The position numbers and the translations under genes were made by a program. Shown piece by piece: positions 45,379-54,750 of a stretch of 64,000 bases of DNA. The notes under the pieces are model-generated. The model was not told the DNA's origin, ran no database searches, and saw only the letters and a list, made by a program, of their open reading frames with translations. Source of the stretch: Prolixibacteraceae bacterium (lineage in GTDB: Bacteria > Bacteroidota > Bacteroidia > Bacteroidales > Prolixibacteraceae); assembly GCA_009773765.1 (NCBI GenBank), contig WTWZ01000013.1:92733-156732 (forward strand), written 5' to 3'. Positions within the stretch are counted from its first letter, which is position 1; each line of letters opens with the position of its first letter.

Positions 45379-46884
45379 ATGAGCGACAGACTTTACATTT
45401 TTGACACAACTTTGCGCGACGGTGAGCAAGTACCAGGTTGCCAGTTGAATACGGTTGAAAAAATTGAAGTGGCCAAAGCGCTGCAGGATTTGGGGGTAGA
45501 TGTGATTGAAGCAGGATTTCCTATTTCGAGCCCGGGCGATTTTGAATCGGTGGTGGAAATTTCGAAAGCTGTTACATGGCCAACCATTTGTGCCTTAACC
45601 CGTGCAGTGCAAAAAGACATCGACGTGGCTGCAGAATCATTGAAATATGCAAAAAAAGGGCGCATCCACACCGGTATCGGCACATCTGATTTTCACATCT
45701 ACCACAAACTGATGTCGAACCCCGAAGCCATTATTGAACGCGCCGTTGAAGCAGTAAAATACGCTAAAAAATTCGTTGAGGACGTAGAGTTTTATGCCGA
45801 AGATGCTGGCCGCACCAATAATGAATACCTGGCCAGGGTGGTTGAAGCGGTAATTAAAGCCGGGGCCACAGTAGTGAATATTCCTGATACCACCGGGTAC
45901 ACTTTGCCCCACGAATTTGGCGAAAAAATAAAATACCTTTTCGATAATGTTACAGGTATCCACAAAGCCACAATTTCAACCCACTGCCACAACGATTTGG
46001 GCATGGCCACCGCAAACACCATTTCGGGTATTATGAATGGCGCGCGTCAGGCCGAAGTCACCATCAACGGAATAGGCGAACGTGCCGGGAACACTTCGCT
46101 TGAGGAGGTTGTTATGATTTTGAAAAGCCGTTATGCTGTACTGGGAATTGACACAGGTATCAATACCAAAAAGATATACGGGACAAGCAGGTTGGTTTCA
46201 ACATTAATGAATATGCCGGTACAACCCAACAAAGCGGTGGTTGGCCGAAACGCATTTGCGCATTCATCCGGCATCCACCAGGATGGGGTTTTGAAAAACC
46301 GCGAAAATTACGAAATTATGGACCCAACAGATGTAGGGATTAACGAATCGGCCATTTTGCTGACAGCCAGAAGCGGGCGCGCAGCATTAAATCACCGCCT
46401 CGAATTGTTGGGATTTGAACTCACCAAAGAAAAACTGGATTTGGTGTATGACGAATTTGTAAAACTCGCCGATAAGAAAAAAGACATTCGCGATGACGAT
46501 ATCGCTTTACTGGTTGGCGATGCCACACGTTCTGAACGCCGCATAAAACTCGATTACCTGCAGGTGCTTACCGGGAAAAGCCTGAAACCAATGGCTTCGG
46601 TGCGTTTAGACATTTCCGGCGAAAAATTTGACGCCACTTCAGCAGGAAATGGCCCGGTTGACGCTGCAATTAAAGCCGTTAAACAGATTATCCACCGCCA
46701 GGTAACAATCGAGGAATTTCTGGTCCAGGCAATAACACGCGGCAGCGACGATATCGGAAAAGTACACATGCAAATCGAATATGATAAAAATATTTATCAT
46801 GGATTTGGAGCCAACACCGATATTATTACAGCGTCGGTGGAAGCATTCCTTGATGCAGTTAACAAATTGCCGGCAGCGGAATAG
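45379..46884 (+). CDS. leuA: 2-isopropylmalate synthase
   Basis: 501 residues. Catalytic barrel motifs: [16 protein letters not shown] (about 8-23), the metal-binding HxH in [31 protein letters not shown] and a [13 protein letters not shown] subdomain. The C-terminal regulatory domain follows from about 385 ([20 protein letters not shown]). It condenses 2-oxoisovalerate and acetyl-CoA, the first step of leucine synthesis, and is normally feedback-inhibited by Leu through that domain. It is the first structural gene of the operon behind the attenuator. Confidence 0.97.
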   Translation: MSDRLYIFDTTLRDGEQVPGCQLNTVEKIEVAKALQDLGVDVIEAGFPISSPGDFESVVEISKAVTWPTICALTRAVQKDIDVAAESLKYAKKGRIHTGIGTSDFHIYHKLMSNPEAIIERAVEAVKYAKKFVEDVEFYAEDAGRTNNEYLARVVEAVIKAGATVVNIPDTTGYTLPHEFGEKIKYLFDNVTGIHKATISTHCHNDLGMATANTISGIMNGARQAEVTINGIGERAGNTSLEEVVMILKSRYAVLGIDTGINTKKIYGTSRLVSTLMNMPVQPNKAVVGRNAFAHSSGIHQDGVLKNRENYEIMDPTDVGINESAILLTARSGRAALNHRLELLGFELTKEKLDLVYDEFVKLADKKKDIRDDDIALLVGDATRSERRIKLDYLQVLTGKSLKPMASVRLDISGEKFDATSAGNGPVDAAIKAVKQIIHRQVTIEEFLVQAITRGSDDIGKVHMQIEYDKNIYHGFGANTDIITASVEAFLDAVNKLPAAE

Positions 46885-46885
46885 A

Positions 46886-46927
46886 GTTTAAGGTTTAAGG
46901 TTTAAAGTTTAAGGTTTAAAGTTCAAA
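46886..46927. repeat. GTTTAAR heptamer array between leuA and leuC
   Basis: Six head-to-tail 7-bp units: GTTTAAG, GTTTAAG, GTTTAAA, GTTTAAG, GTTTAAA, GTTCAAA. They fill almost the whole gap between the two genes. Confidence 0.8.
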
Positions 46928-46933
46928 GTAGTT

Positions 46934-48337
46934 ATGCAAAAAACACTATTTGATAAAATCTGGGATGCCCACGTGGTAAAACAGGTTAACGAAGGGCCGG
47001 ATGTATTGTACATTGACCGCCATTTAATTCATGAAGTAACAAGCCCGGTAGCTTTTTTGGGGTTAAAAAAACGCGGACTGAAGGTTTTTTGTCCTGAAAA
47101 AACCACTGCAACACCCGATCATAATGTGCCAACTGTCAACCAAAACCAGGCGATTAAAGATGAACTATCACGCCACCAGGTTGAAATGCTGAAAATGAAT
47201 TGTATTGAGCACAATATTGTTTATCATGCGTTAGGCACTGAGGGCCACGGAATTGTCCATATTATTGGCCCTGAAATGGGGCTTACCCAGCCGGGAATGA
47301 CCATCGTTTGCGGCGACAGTCACACTTCAACCCACGGCGCATTTGGCGCCATCGCTTTTGGAATCGGTACCAGCGAAGTGGAAATGGTTTTGGCCAGTCA
47401 GTGCATTATGCAGCCAAAGCCAAAGAAAATGCGAATTACCATTACCGGCAAACTAAATAAAGGAGTAACGGCAAAAGATATTGCGCTTTACGTTATCTCG
47501 AAAATTTCGACAAGCGGGGGAACAGGCCATTTTATCGAATATGCAGGTTCGGCAATAACCAGCCTGTCGATGGAGGGAAGAATGACGCTTTGCAACCTGA
47601 GTATCGAAAGTGGCGCACGCGGCGGTATGGTTGCCCCCGACGAAACCACATTCAATTACATGAAAGGTCGCGAGTTTGCACCTCAAGGCAATGAATGGGA
47701 CAAAGCAGTTGAGAAATGGAAAAATCTAAAATCTGATGAAAATGCTGTTTTTGATACTGAATTTACTTACGATGCTGCAGATATTGAACCGATGATAACG
47801 TACGGCACAAATCCGGGTATGGGCATCGGAATTTCTCAAACTATCCCGTCAACCGAAGGAATGGAAGGGAGCGACAAAATTACTTACGAAAAATCGTTGA
47901 ATTACATGGGCTATAACCCGGGAGAAAAGATGGCCGGCAAAAAGGTGGACTTTGTTTTTCTGGGAAGTTGCACCAATGGACGGATTGAGGATTTCAGGCA
48001 ATTTTCTGCATTTGTGAAAGGTAAAAAGAAAGCGCCCAATGTAACCGCATGGCTTGTACCGGGTTCAAAACAGGTTGAAAACCAAATCAGGGAAGAAGGT
48101 TTGGTTGAAATTCTGGAGGAAGCCGGTTTTGAGTTGCGCCAGCCCGGTTGTTCGGCTTGCCTGGCAATGAATGATGACAAAATTCCGGAAGGAAAATATT
48201 CGCTTTCAACATCGAACCGAAACTTCGAAGGCCGCCAGGGACCGGGAGCAAGAACATTGCTTGCCAGCCCATTAACAGCGGCGGCAGCAGCGGTTACGGG
48301 AGTAATTACCGACCCGAGGGAACTGTTAGCCCCCTAA
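46934..48337 (+). CDS. leuC: 3-isopropylmalate dehydratase large subunit
   Basis: 467 residues, aconitase superfamily. The iron-sulfur ligands are visible in [17 protein letters not shown] (one Cys) and [11 protein letters not shown] (two Cys). [25 protein letters not shown] is the family signature region near 130-150, and [15 protein letters not shown] lies near the end. With LeuD it isomerises 2-isopropylmalate to 3-isopropylmalate. The last two residues (AP) and the stop are encoded by a palindromic repeat at 48328-48352. Confidence 0.97.
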   Translation: MQKTLFDKIWDAHVVKQVNEGPDVLYIDRHLIHEVTSPVAFLGLKKRGLKVFCPEKTTATPDHNVPTVNQNQAIKDELSRHQVEMLKMNCIEHNIVYHALGTEGHGIVHIIGPEMGLTQPGMTIVCGDSHTSTHGAFGAIAFGIGTSEVEMVLASQCIMQPKPKKMRITITGKLNKGVTAKDIALYVISKISTSGGTGHFIEYAGSAITSLSMEGRMTLCNLSIESGARGGMVAPDETTFNYMKGREFAPQGNEWDKAVEKWKNLKSDENAVFDTEFTYDAADIEPMITYGTNPGMGIGISQTIPSTEGMEGSDKITYEKSLNYMGYNPGEKMAGKKVDFVFLGSCTNGRIEDFRQFSAFVKGKKKAPNVTAWLVPGSKQVENQIREEGLVEILEEAGFELRQPGCSACLAMNDDKIPEGKYSLSTSNRNFEGRQGPGARTLLASPLTAAAAAVTGVITDPRELLAP

Positions 48338-48445
48338 TCCCCCAAAGGGGGACTTATCAAAATTGAGTGTGAATAAAATGAATATAACAATTACTTAAAA
48401 ATACCTTCTTTTTCTCCTCCCCTTCGGGGAGGTTGGGAGGAGCCT
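48328..48445. repeat. Two GC-rich palindromic repeats between leuC and leuD
   Basis: AGCCCCCTAATCCCCC-AAA-GGGGGAC at 48330-48354, entering the leuC end. CTCCTCCCC-TTC-GGGGAGG-TTGGGAGGAGCC lies at about 48414-48444, just before the leuD start. Confidence 0.7.
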
Positions 48446-48454
48446 TTATATATT

Positions 48455-49042
48455 ATGAGTTACGATAAATTTACAATAATCCAATCGCCGGCAGTTCCGC
48501 TGCCGATAGAAAATGTGGACACCGACCAGATTATTCCGGCACGGTTTTTAAAAGCTGTTGAACGCAAAGGATTTGGCGATAACCTTTTCCGCGACTGGCG
48601 ATACAACAAGGACGGAAGTCCGAAAGCTGATTTCCCTTTGAACAACAAAAAATATTCAGGTAAAATATTGGTTGGCGGTAAAAATTTTGGCAGCGGCTCA
48701 AGTCGCGAACATGCTGCCTGGGCAATTTATGACTATGGTTTCCGCGTTGTGGTTTCCAGTTTTTTCGCCGACATATTCAAGGGAAATGCAATCAACAATG
48801 GCATTTTGCCGGTTGTTGTTACACCAGGATTTCTTCAAAAGATATTCGATGAAATTGAAAAAGATTCAAATACACTTTTCGAAGTAAATCTTGAACAACA
48901 GAAATTTACAATATTATCAACCGGTGAAAACATTTATTTTGAGATCAATCCGTATAAAAAACATTGCCTGCAAAACGGGCTCGACGACATTGATTACCTT
49001 GTTGAGATGAAAGAACAGATTAAAGCATTTGAAGTCGCCTAA
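48455..49042 (+). CDS. leuD: 3-isopropylmalate dehydratase small subunit
   Basis: 195 residues. Family motifs: [14 protein letters not shown] (about 20-33), [20 protein letters not shown] (about 68-87, the substrate loop), and [18 protein letters not shown]. It forms the swivelling domain that completes the LeuC active site. It is 117 bp after leuC, across two palindromic repeats, and belongs to the same operon. Confidence 0.97.
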   Translation: MSYDKFTIIQSPAVPLPIENVDTDQIIPARFLKAVERKGFGDNLFRDWRYNKDGSPKADFPLNNKKYSGKILVGGKNFGSGSSREHAAWAIYDYGFRVVVSSFFADIFKGNAINNGILPVVVTPGFLQKIFDEIEKDSNTLFEVNLEQQKFTILSTGENIYFEINPYKKHCLQNGLDDIDYLVEMKEQIKAFEVA

Positions 49043-49172
49043 ATCCCCCGTGGAGGGACTTTAAAAGTCAAATTCTCACATGAAATTAATACATCTGCTC
49101 ATTTAAAATGAAAATAAAAATACAATATTTTAACTTACTCCTCCCCTCCGGGGAGGTTGGGAGGGGCATATT
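49040..49172. repeat. GC-rich palindromic repeats between leuD and the next gene
   Basis: A short unit AATCCCCCGTGGAGGGAC (49041-49062) starts at the leuD stop, and CTCCTCCCC-TCC-GGGGAGG-TTGGGAGGGGC (49138-49168) ends five bases before the next ATG. Confidence 0.65.
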
Positions 49173-50726
49173 ATGACAGGCAAAACAATTGAAATACAGG
49201 GCAAACAACTTACGATAATGGACACCACGCTCCGTGACGGAGAACAAACATCTGGAGTGTCGTTTGGCGTAGGAGAGAAGCATAGCGTAGCCAAGGTACT
49301 GCTTGAAGATGTAAAAGTTGACCGCATCGAAATTGCTTCTGCACGGGTTTCTGAAGGGGAATTTAAAGGGGCAAAAAGAGTTTTGGAATGGGCAGCTAAA
49401 AAAGGGCACCTTAATAAAGTGGAAATTCTGGGTTTTGTTGACGACAGAATTTCGCTGCAATGGATAGCCGACGCAGGCGGCAGGGTAGTTAACCTGCTTT
49501 GTAAAGGTTCGCTGAAGCATGTAACCCAACAGTTGCGAAAATCGCCCGATGAGCATTTGGCCGACATCAGAAAAGTACTGAAAAACGCCGAAGAAATGGG
49601 AATCAGCGTAAACATTTATCTTGAAGACTGGTCGAACGGAATGCGAAATTCCAAAGAATATGTGCATTACATGATCCAGAACCTGAAAGATGAAAAAATT
49701 GCGCGGATCATGCTTCCCGATACACTTGGAATACTGGATCCGGACGAAACTTATGAGTACTGTAAAGAAATGATTCAGGCTTTTCCGGATGTTGAATTCG
49801 ATTTTCATGCCCACAACGATTACGACCTTGCAATTGCAAACGTGTTTCATGCCATAAAAGCCGGTATTCGCTGCGTTCATACAACCGTAAATGGATTAGG
49901 GGAAAGAGCCGGAAACGCGCCGCTTTCAAGTGTTATCGCAACAATAAAGGACCATCTGAAAATGAAAACCAATGTAAATGAAACCGAATTAAATAAAGTT
50001 TCAAGGCTGGTTGAATCTTTTTCAGGAATCCGTATCCCGGCCAATAAACCGCTGATTGGTGAATTTGTATTTACCCAATGCAGCGGGATCCATGCCGATG
50101 GCGACAGTAAAAACAACCTCTATTTCAACGAACTTCTTCCCGAAAGATTTGGAAGAATCAGAAAATATGCGCTGGGCAAAACATCTGGAAAGGCAAATAT
50201 TAAAAAGAACCTCGAAGATTTAGGAATTGAGTTGGATTCCGTTTCGCTAAAAAGGGTTACCGACCGGATTATTGAACTTGCCGACGAAAAAGAAACCATT
50301 ACCAGCGAAGATTTGCCATATATTGTTTCAGATGTTTTAGACAGTGATTTGGTAGAACAAAAGGTCAGGGTAATAAACTACACGGTAACAAATACAATGG
50401 GTTTGCGCCCGGTAGCCAATGTTGCACTCGAAATAGAAGGAAAACAGTTTGAAGAATTCAGCGACGGCGACGGACAGTACGATGCATTTGTTAAAGCGCT
50501 TCGGAAAATTTATAAAAAACTTGGGAAAACCCTGCCAAAACTGATTGACTATGTAGTTAACATTCCCCCGGGAGGGAAAACCGATGCTTTGGTTGAAACT
50601 GTAATTACATGGAAAAACAGCCGCGAGTTTAAAACAAAAGGACTGGATCCCGACCAGAATGCAGCCGCCATTAAAGCAACAATCAGAATGTTGAATATTG
50701 TTGAAAATGAATATAAACCTATATAA
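49173..50726 (+). CDS. Second isopropylmalate synthase/citramalate synthase-like enzyme
   Basis: 517 residues. It has the barrel motif [20 protein letters not shown], HxH in DFHAHNDYDLAIANV, GLGERAGNAPLSSV and a C-terminal regulatory domain (RPVANVALEIEGKQFEEFSD). It shares the family with leuA but is clearly divergent, especially the region RVVNLLCKGSLKHV. In Bacteroidota such a gene regularly sits inside the leu operon. It may make citramalate from pyruvate (feeding isoleucine synthesis) or act on a longer 2-oxoacid. The exact reaction cannot be decided from sequence alone. It directly abuts leuB. Confidence 0.88.
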   Translation: MTGKTIEIQGKQLTIMDTTLRDGEQTSGVSFGVGEKHSVAKVLLEDVKVDRIEIASARVSEGEFKGAKRVLEWAAKKGHLNKVEILGFVDDRISLQWIADAGGRVVNLLCKGSLKHVTQQLRKSPDEHLADIRKVLKNAEEMGISVNIYLEDWSNGMRNSKEYVHYMIQNLKDEKIARIMLPDTLGILDPDETYEYCKEMIQAFPDVEFDFHAHNDYDLAIANVFHAIKAGIRCVHTTVNGLGERAGNAPLSSVIATIKDHLKMKTNVNETELNKVSRLVESFSGIRIPANKPLIGEFVFTQCSGIHADGDSKNNLYFNELLPERFGRIRKYALGKTSGKANIKKNLEDLGIELDSVSLKRVTDRIIELADEKETITSEDLPYIVSDVLDSDLVEQKVRVINYTVTNTMGLRPVANVALEIEGKQFEEFSDGDGQYDAFVKALRKIYKKLGKTLPKLIDYVVNIPPGGKTDALVETVITWKNSREFKTKGLDPDQNAAAIKATIRMLNIVENEYKPI

Positions 50727-51791
50727 ATGAAACTCAATCTTGCAATTCTTCCAGGCGACGGAATCGGTCCCGAAATTATTGAACAGGCCATGAAAGTGGT
50801 TAAAGCGGTTGCCAAAAAATTCAATCACGAATTAAGTTACGAATACGGTATTACCGGCGCCAGCGCTATCGATAAAGTGGGTGATCCTTACCCCGCCGAA
50901 ACCCATGAATTATGTATGAAATCGGATGCAGTTTTGTTTGGCGCTATCGGCGACCCAAAATTCGACAATAACCCGAAAGCGACTGTACGGCCCGAACAGG
51001 GATTGCTGGCCATGCGCAAAAAACTCGGTTTGTATGCCAATATCCGCCCGGTTGAAACCTTTGAATCGCTGCTGCATAAATCGCCGTTAAAGAGAGAGTT
51101 GGTGGAAGGCGCAAATTTTGTATGCATCCGCGAATTAACCGGCGGCATTTATTTTGGCGAAAAAGGCCGGAAAGACAATGGAAATACTGCCTTCGACACC
51201 AACACATACACCCGTGCCGAGATTGAACGCATTTTATTGCTGGCATATGATTTTGCAGCCAAACGCAATAAAAAACTTACCGTGGTTGACAAGGCGAACG
51301 TATTGGAAAGTTCGCGTTTATGGCGTGAGATAGCCCAGGAAATGGCCCCAAATTATCCCGATATTAAAACCGAATTTATGTTTGTTGATAATGCAGCGAT
51401 GCAAATAATTCAGTGGCCAAAAAATTTCGATGTAATGGTCACTGAAAATATGTTTGGCGATATTTTAACCGACGAAGCCAGTGTAATAACGGGCTCACTC
51501 GGATTATTACCCTCAGCTTCCATCGGGATCCATACTTCGGTTTTTGAGCCCATTCACGGTTCATACCCGCAGGCTGCCGGAAAAGACATTGCCAACCCTG
51601 TAGCAACCATTCTTTCGGCTGCCATGATGTTTGAGTACGCATTCGGTTTAACCGAAGAGGGGAAAGTAATTCGGAAAGCAGTTGAAGCTTCCCTTGAAGT
51701 AGGTTACGTTACTGTGGATATTGCCCAGGGGCAATCTTACAAAACCTCGGAAGTGGGTAACTGGATAGCAAATTATATTGAGAGGAATTAA
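50727..51791 (+). CDS. leuB: 3-isopropylmalate dehydrogenase
   Basis: 354 residues. Starts immediately after the previous stop (no gap). Motifs: [18 protein letters not shown] (N-terminus), [13 protein letters not shown] (substrate loop), [38 protein letters not shown] and [19 protein letters not shown]. It oxidatively decarboxylates 3-isopropylmalate to 2-oxoisocaproate using NAD+. It is the last gene of the operon; an intrinsic terminator follows 36 bp later. Confidence 0.97.
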   Translation: MKLNLAILPGDGIGPEIIEQAMKVVKAVAKKFNHELSYEYGITGASAIDKVGDPYPAETHELCMKSDAVLFGAIGDPKFDNNPKATVRPEQGLLAMRKKLGLYANIRPVETFESLLHKSPLKRELVEGANFVCIRELTGGIYFGEKGRKDNGNTAFDTNTYTRAEIERILLLAYDFAAKRNKKLTVVDKANVLESSRLWREIAQEMAPNYPDIKTEFMFVDNAAMQIIQWPKNFDVMVTENMFGDILTDEASVITGSLGLLPSASIGIHTSVFEPIHGSYPQAAGKDIANPVATILSAAMMFEYAFGLTEEGKVIRKAVEASLEVGYVTVDIAQGQSYKTSEVGNWIANYIERN

Positions 51792-51827
51792 AATAACTTT
51801 TTTGTATTCTTATCATCCAATATCAGA

Positions 51828-51863
51828 AGAACCTTTCTCTTTCTATGGGAAAGGTTCTTTTTT
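51828..51863 (+). terminator. Terminator of the leu operon
   Basis: AGAACCTTTC (51828-51837) and GAAAGGTTCT (51849-51858) form a perfect 10-bp stem, followed by TTTTT. A textbook intrinsic terminator. Confidence 0.9.
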
Positions 51864-51998
51864 ATGCTGATACTAACATAAATCTTGGTTTTATTCACAG
51901 CAGATTGTGTACATTTTACAATAAAAACCGGAAAACTCAGCTATTTTCATGACTAATAAATCACTTCTTTTGTGAGTTAATAAAACAATATAGAGCCA

Positions 51999-52820
51999 TT
52001 GATTAAACCTTATTCAAAATATTTGGTATTAATCCTCATTCTGGTTTCCATTTTTAATTCGGGTTATTCACAGAACTTTTCAGAAAGTGGAATAAACACG
52101 GGGGTAAAGGCTGGAGGTTCTAAACTTTTAGGTGAAATACCTTATGATTTTTCACAAATAATTAATGAACTCGAAAATAAAACCGGTTTTGCCACCTCCT
52201 TTGAAATTTCGAAATACATTTCGCCCCGATGGGAAACAGGAGCCGAAATTGGATATACCAATTTAAACGGAAGTACCAACTCACCGGATTTTTCGGCAGA
52301 AGGTTTTCAATACTCCATGCCTGATGATTTAATTGGCCCGGTGGAATACATCAACGAATTGTTTGTTCAGGATTTCTTTTTTCGCTACTTTTTTACACCA
52401 GCCAACACCGAATCAGCATTTGTTCCATATATTCGTTTTGGGGGGGGACTTTTGAGTTACTTTTCAAAATTTAAGTACATTGATGCACCCGGCGACGAAT
52501 TGATTTTTGGTAAAGGCAAAGAAGGTTATACAAAACTTTCAACACCAGTATTTTTTCTGGGCACAGGTTTTAAGTCAACTATTTCTTCCAGAATTTACAT
52601 GGTTACATCCATCGATTTTAATGTCGTAAACTACGATTTTCTGGATGTGGTGCATAATTATGGTCCCGCAGGAAACAGGATTGATTTGGCAGGTTTGTAT
52701 GCCGAATTTAAAATTGGATTTTTTTATACAGCGGGAAAACCTGGAGGCAAATCAAAAGACAAAAGCAAAAATAAAAATCCCGGTTCATCAGGCAGCAATT
52801 ATTTACCGTTTTCACGATAA
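51999..52820 (+). CDS. Predicted outer-membrane beta-barrel protein
   Basis: 273 residues with a TTG start (51999) placed directly before a signal peptide (LVLILILVSIFNSGYS-Q). No ATG fits better. The mature protein begins GINTGVKAGGSKLLGEI, then has barrel-like strands (WETGAEIGYTNLNG, YIRFGGGLLSYFSKF, FLGTGFKSTISSRIYMV) and a low-complexity tail (GGKSKDKSKNKNPGSSGSN). It precedes the polysaccharide locus and may be unrelated to it. Function is unknown. Confidence 0.7.
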   Translation: MIKPYSKYLVLILILVSIFNSGYSQNFSESGINTGVKAGGSKLLGEIPYDFSQIINELENKTGFATSFEISKYISPRWETGAEIGYTNLNGSTNSPDFSAEGFQYSMPDDLIGPVEYINELFVQDFFFRYFFTPANTESAFVPYIRFGGGLLSYFSKFKYIDAPGDELIFGKGKEGYTKLSTPVFFLGTGFKSTISSRIYMVTSIDFNVVNYDFLDVVHNYGPAGNRIDLAGLYAEFKIGFFYTAGKPGGKSKDKSKNKNPGSSGSNYLPFSR

Positions 52821-53017
52821 ATAAAAAAAGAATTCATTTTTAGCTTTAAAATAAATATTGAGTACATTTGTTACTCAATAAATAAAAAAAGCCGTCCGCT
52901 CATACATCACTAAAATGTAACTGAGGGAGCGAAGCTGTGAATTACAGAAACAGGTTATATCACAAATTACATTTCAACCCGGCAGATTAATCCTGGTCTA
53001 AAAAATCAATTACCAAT
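52821..53017. other. Leader region of the polysaccharide locus
   Basis: 197 bp before the wHTH regulator. TACATTTG (52863-52870) matches the -7 consensus TAnnTTTG, giving a leader of about 140 nt. Within it TGTAA...TTACA (52916-52946) could close a hairpin with an AGCGAAGCT top. A regulatory leader is possible but unproven. Confidence 0.4.
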
Positions 53018-53548
53018 ATGCTTGATTCATTGGTTACATCCAAAACGAGGGTAAAATTACTGCTCAAGTTTTTCCTTAACAGCAATAATAAAAGCTATTT
53101 GCGAAATTTGGAGCAGGAATTTGGCGAATCGTCAAATGCCATCAGAATTGAACTTAACCGTTTGGAAAGCGCTGATTTGCTTCGATCGGAGATATCGGGA
53201 AACAGAAAATATTTTATGGCCAACACCAATCACCCATTATACAAGGATATTAATAACATTGTAAAAAATTTTATAGGTATTGATAAATTAATCGAAAGGG
53301 TTGTAAATGAGATTGGAAATCTTAAAAGAGCTTACATAACCGGTGATTTCGCCAAGGGAACCGATTCACAAATCATTGATTTGGTTTTGGTGGGCCAAAA
53401 TATAGAAACCAGCTTCATTGAAACCCTGATATCAAAAGCAGAAAATTTAATTACACGAAAAATACGGTATTTAATACTTACGGAAAACCAAATGACCGAC
53501 TACTTTAAAAACAAGCCGGTGCTTTTAATCTGGGAACAGGAAAAATAA
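53018..53548 (+). CDS. Winged-helix regulator with nucleotidyltransferase-like domain
   Basis: 176 residues. The first 75 form a winged-helix DNA-binding domain (SKTRVKLLLKFFLNSNNKSY, LEQEFGESSNAIRIELNRL, ESADLL, NRKYFMANTNHPLY). The second half resembles a degenerate nucleotidyltransferase fold (AYITGDFAKGTDSQIIDLVLVG; the usual GS..D-x-D catalytic acids are weakened). Such proteins sit at the head of exopolysaccharide loci in Bacteroidota and may regulate them. The epimerase starts 21 bp later. A regulatory role is inferred from position and fold. Confidence 0.75.
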   Translation: MLDSLVTSKTRVKLLLKFFLNSNNKSYLRNLEQEFGESSNAIRIELNRLESADLLRSEISGNRKYFMANTNHPLYKDINNIVKNFIGIDKLIERVVNEIGNLKRAYITGDFAKGTDSQIIDLVLVGQNIETSFIETLISKAENLITRKIRYLILTENQMTDYFKNKPVLLIWEQEK

Positions 53549-53568
53549 AATTTTTTGAAATCTTTGTA

Positions 53569-54612
53569 ATGAAAATTCTGGTAACCGGAACTGCCGGGTT
53601 TATTGGATTTCACCTTGTGAAAAAACTTCTGCAAAAAGGTGTGATAATTGTTGGGGTTGATAATATTAACGACTACTATGATGTGAATTTAAAATATAAT
53701 CGTTTGGCTAAAACGGGAATTTCAGGAAATTCTGAAAAATGGCATATAAAAAATCGAAGTTCAATATATTCTAACTACACTTTTATCAGGATGAACCTTG
53801 AAGACAGGGAAGAGTTGAACCAGTTATTTATAACCGAACAATTTGATGCCGTTTGTAATTTGGCTGCCCAGGCCGGGGTTCGTTACAGCATTGATAACCC
53901 CCATGTATATATAAGCAGTAATATTGTAGGTTTTATGAATATCCTGGAAGCGTGCCGGCATAATAATATTCAGCATTTGGTTTACGCCAGTTCTTCAAGT
54001 GTTTATGGCAACAGCGAAAAAATGCCACTTTCGGTTACCGATTCTGTAGATAATCCAATAAGTTTATATGCAGCCACTAAAAAAAGCAACGAATTAATGG
54101 CGCATACATACAGCCATTTATTCAATTTACGTACAACAGGGCTGCGCTTTTTCACGGTGTACGGCCCCTGGGGGCGACCTGATATGGCGCCAGTTCTATT
54201 TGCCGAAGCCATTACAAAAGGAAGGCCCATTAAGGTATTTAACAACGGTTATCTTGAACGCGATTTCACTTACATTGATGATATTATTGAAGGTATAGTC
54301 CGGGTAATCCATTCAACAGTTACAGGTAACCAACAACAGGCAACAAGCAAGCAGAAGCCGGAAACCCCCTGCTCCATTTATAACATCGGCAGCGGAAACC
54401 CTATAAAACTGATGGATTTTATCGAAACCCTGGAAAACGCTTTTCATAAAAAATCAATCAAAGAATTTCTACCAATGCAGCCAGGCGATGTTTTAAAAAC
54501 CTTTGCAGATGTAAATGCCCTCAAAAACGATTTTGGTTACGCCCCTAATACTACATTAAAAAAAGGAATCGGGGAATTTGTGAAGTGGTTTAAAGAGTAT
54601 TACAGTGTTTAA
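53569..54612 (+). CDS. NAD-dependent nucleotide-sugar epimerase (UDP-glucuronate 4-epimerase type)
   Basis: 347 residues, extended short-chain dehydrogenase. The Rossmann motif GTAGFIGFHLVKKLL (about 7-21), substrate patch DNINDYYDVNLKYNRL (typical of UDP-GlcA 4-epimerases), AAQAGVRYSIDNP, catalytic YAATKKSNE (Y-x-x-x-K), and RFFTVYGPWGRPDMA are all present. It would supply a uronic acid precursor such as UDP-GalA for the polysaccharide. A Gln/Thr-rich stretch (VTGNQQQATSKQKPET, about 246-261) looks like a low-complexity insertion in a surface loop. Confidence 0.9.
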   Translation: MKILVTGTAGFIGFHLVKKLLQKGVIIVGVDNINDYYDVNLKYNRLAKTGISGNSEKWHIKNRSSIYSNYTFIRMNLEDREELNQLFITEQFDAVCNLAAQAGVRYSIDNPHVYISSNIVGFMNILEACRHNNIQHLVYASSSSVYGNSEKMPLSVTDSVDNPISLYAATKKSNELMAHTYSHLFNLRTTGLRFFTVYGPWGRPDMAPVLFAEAITKGRPIKVFNNGYLERDFTYIDDIIEGIVRVIHSTVTGNQQQATSKQKPETPCSIYNIGSGNPIKLMDFIETLENAFHKKSIKEFLPMQPGDVLKTFADVNALKNDFGYAPNTTLKKGIGEFVKWFKEYYSV

Positions 54613-54750
54613 TGTATAGTGTCCAGTAGCAAGAATCTTTTATCAAGTATCAAGTATCAAGTATCAAATACTGATTCAATATTCAGAAAATCCTGTCCAA
54701 CGACCAACTTCCAGCAAAAATATATAGCAACAATTTTAAATTAAACGAAT
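54613..54750. repeat. TATCAAG heptamer array and gap
   Basis: TATCAAG occurs three times plus TATCAAA (54641-54668) in the 138-bp gap before the export gene. Confidence 0.75.

Noticed and set aside
49086..49880. 264-codon open frame antisense to the second IPMS-like gene
   Set aside because: It lies entirely opposite a well-supported gene, has no protein-like character and covers a palindromic repeat.
52916..52946. Riboswitch before the polysaccharide locus
   Set aside because: Only a short hairpin is visible; no known riboswitch core was recognised.
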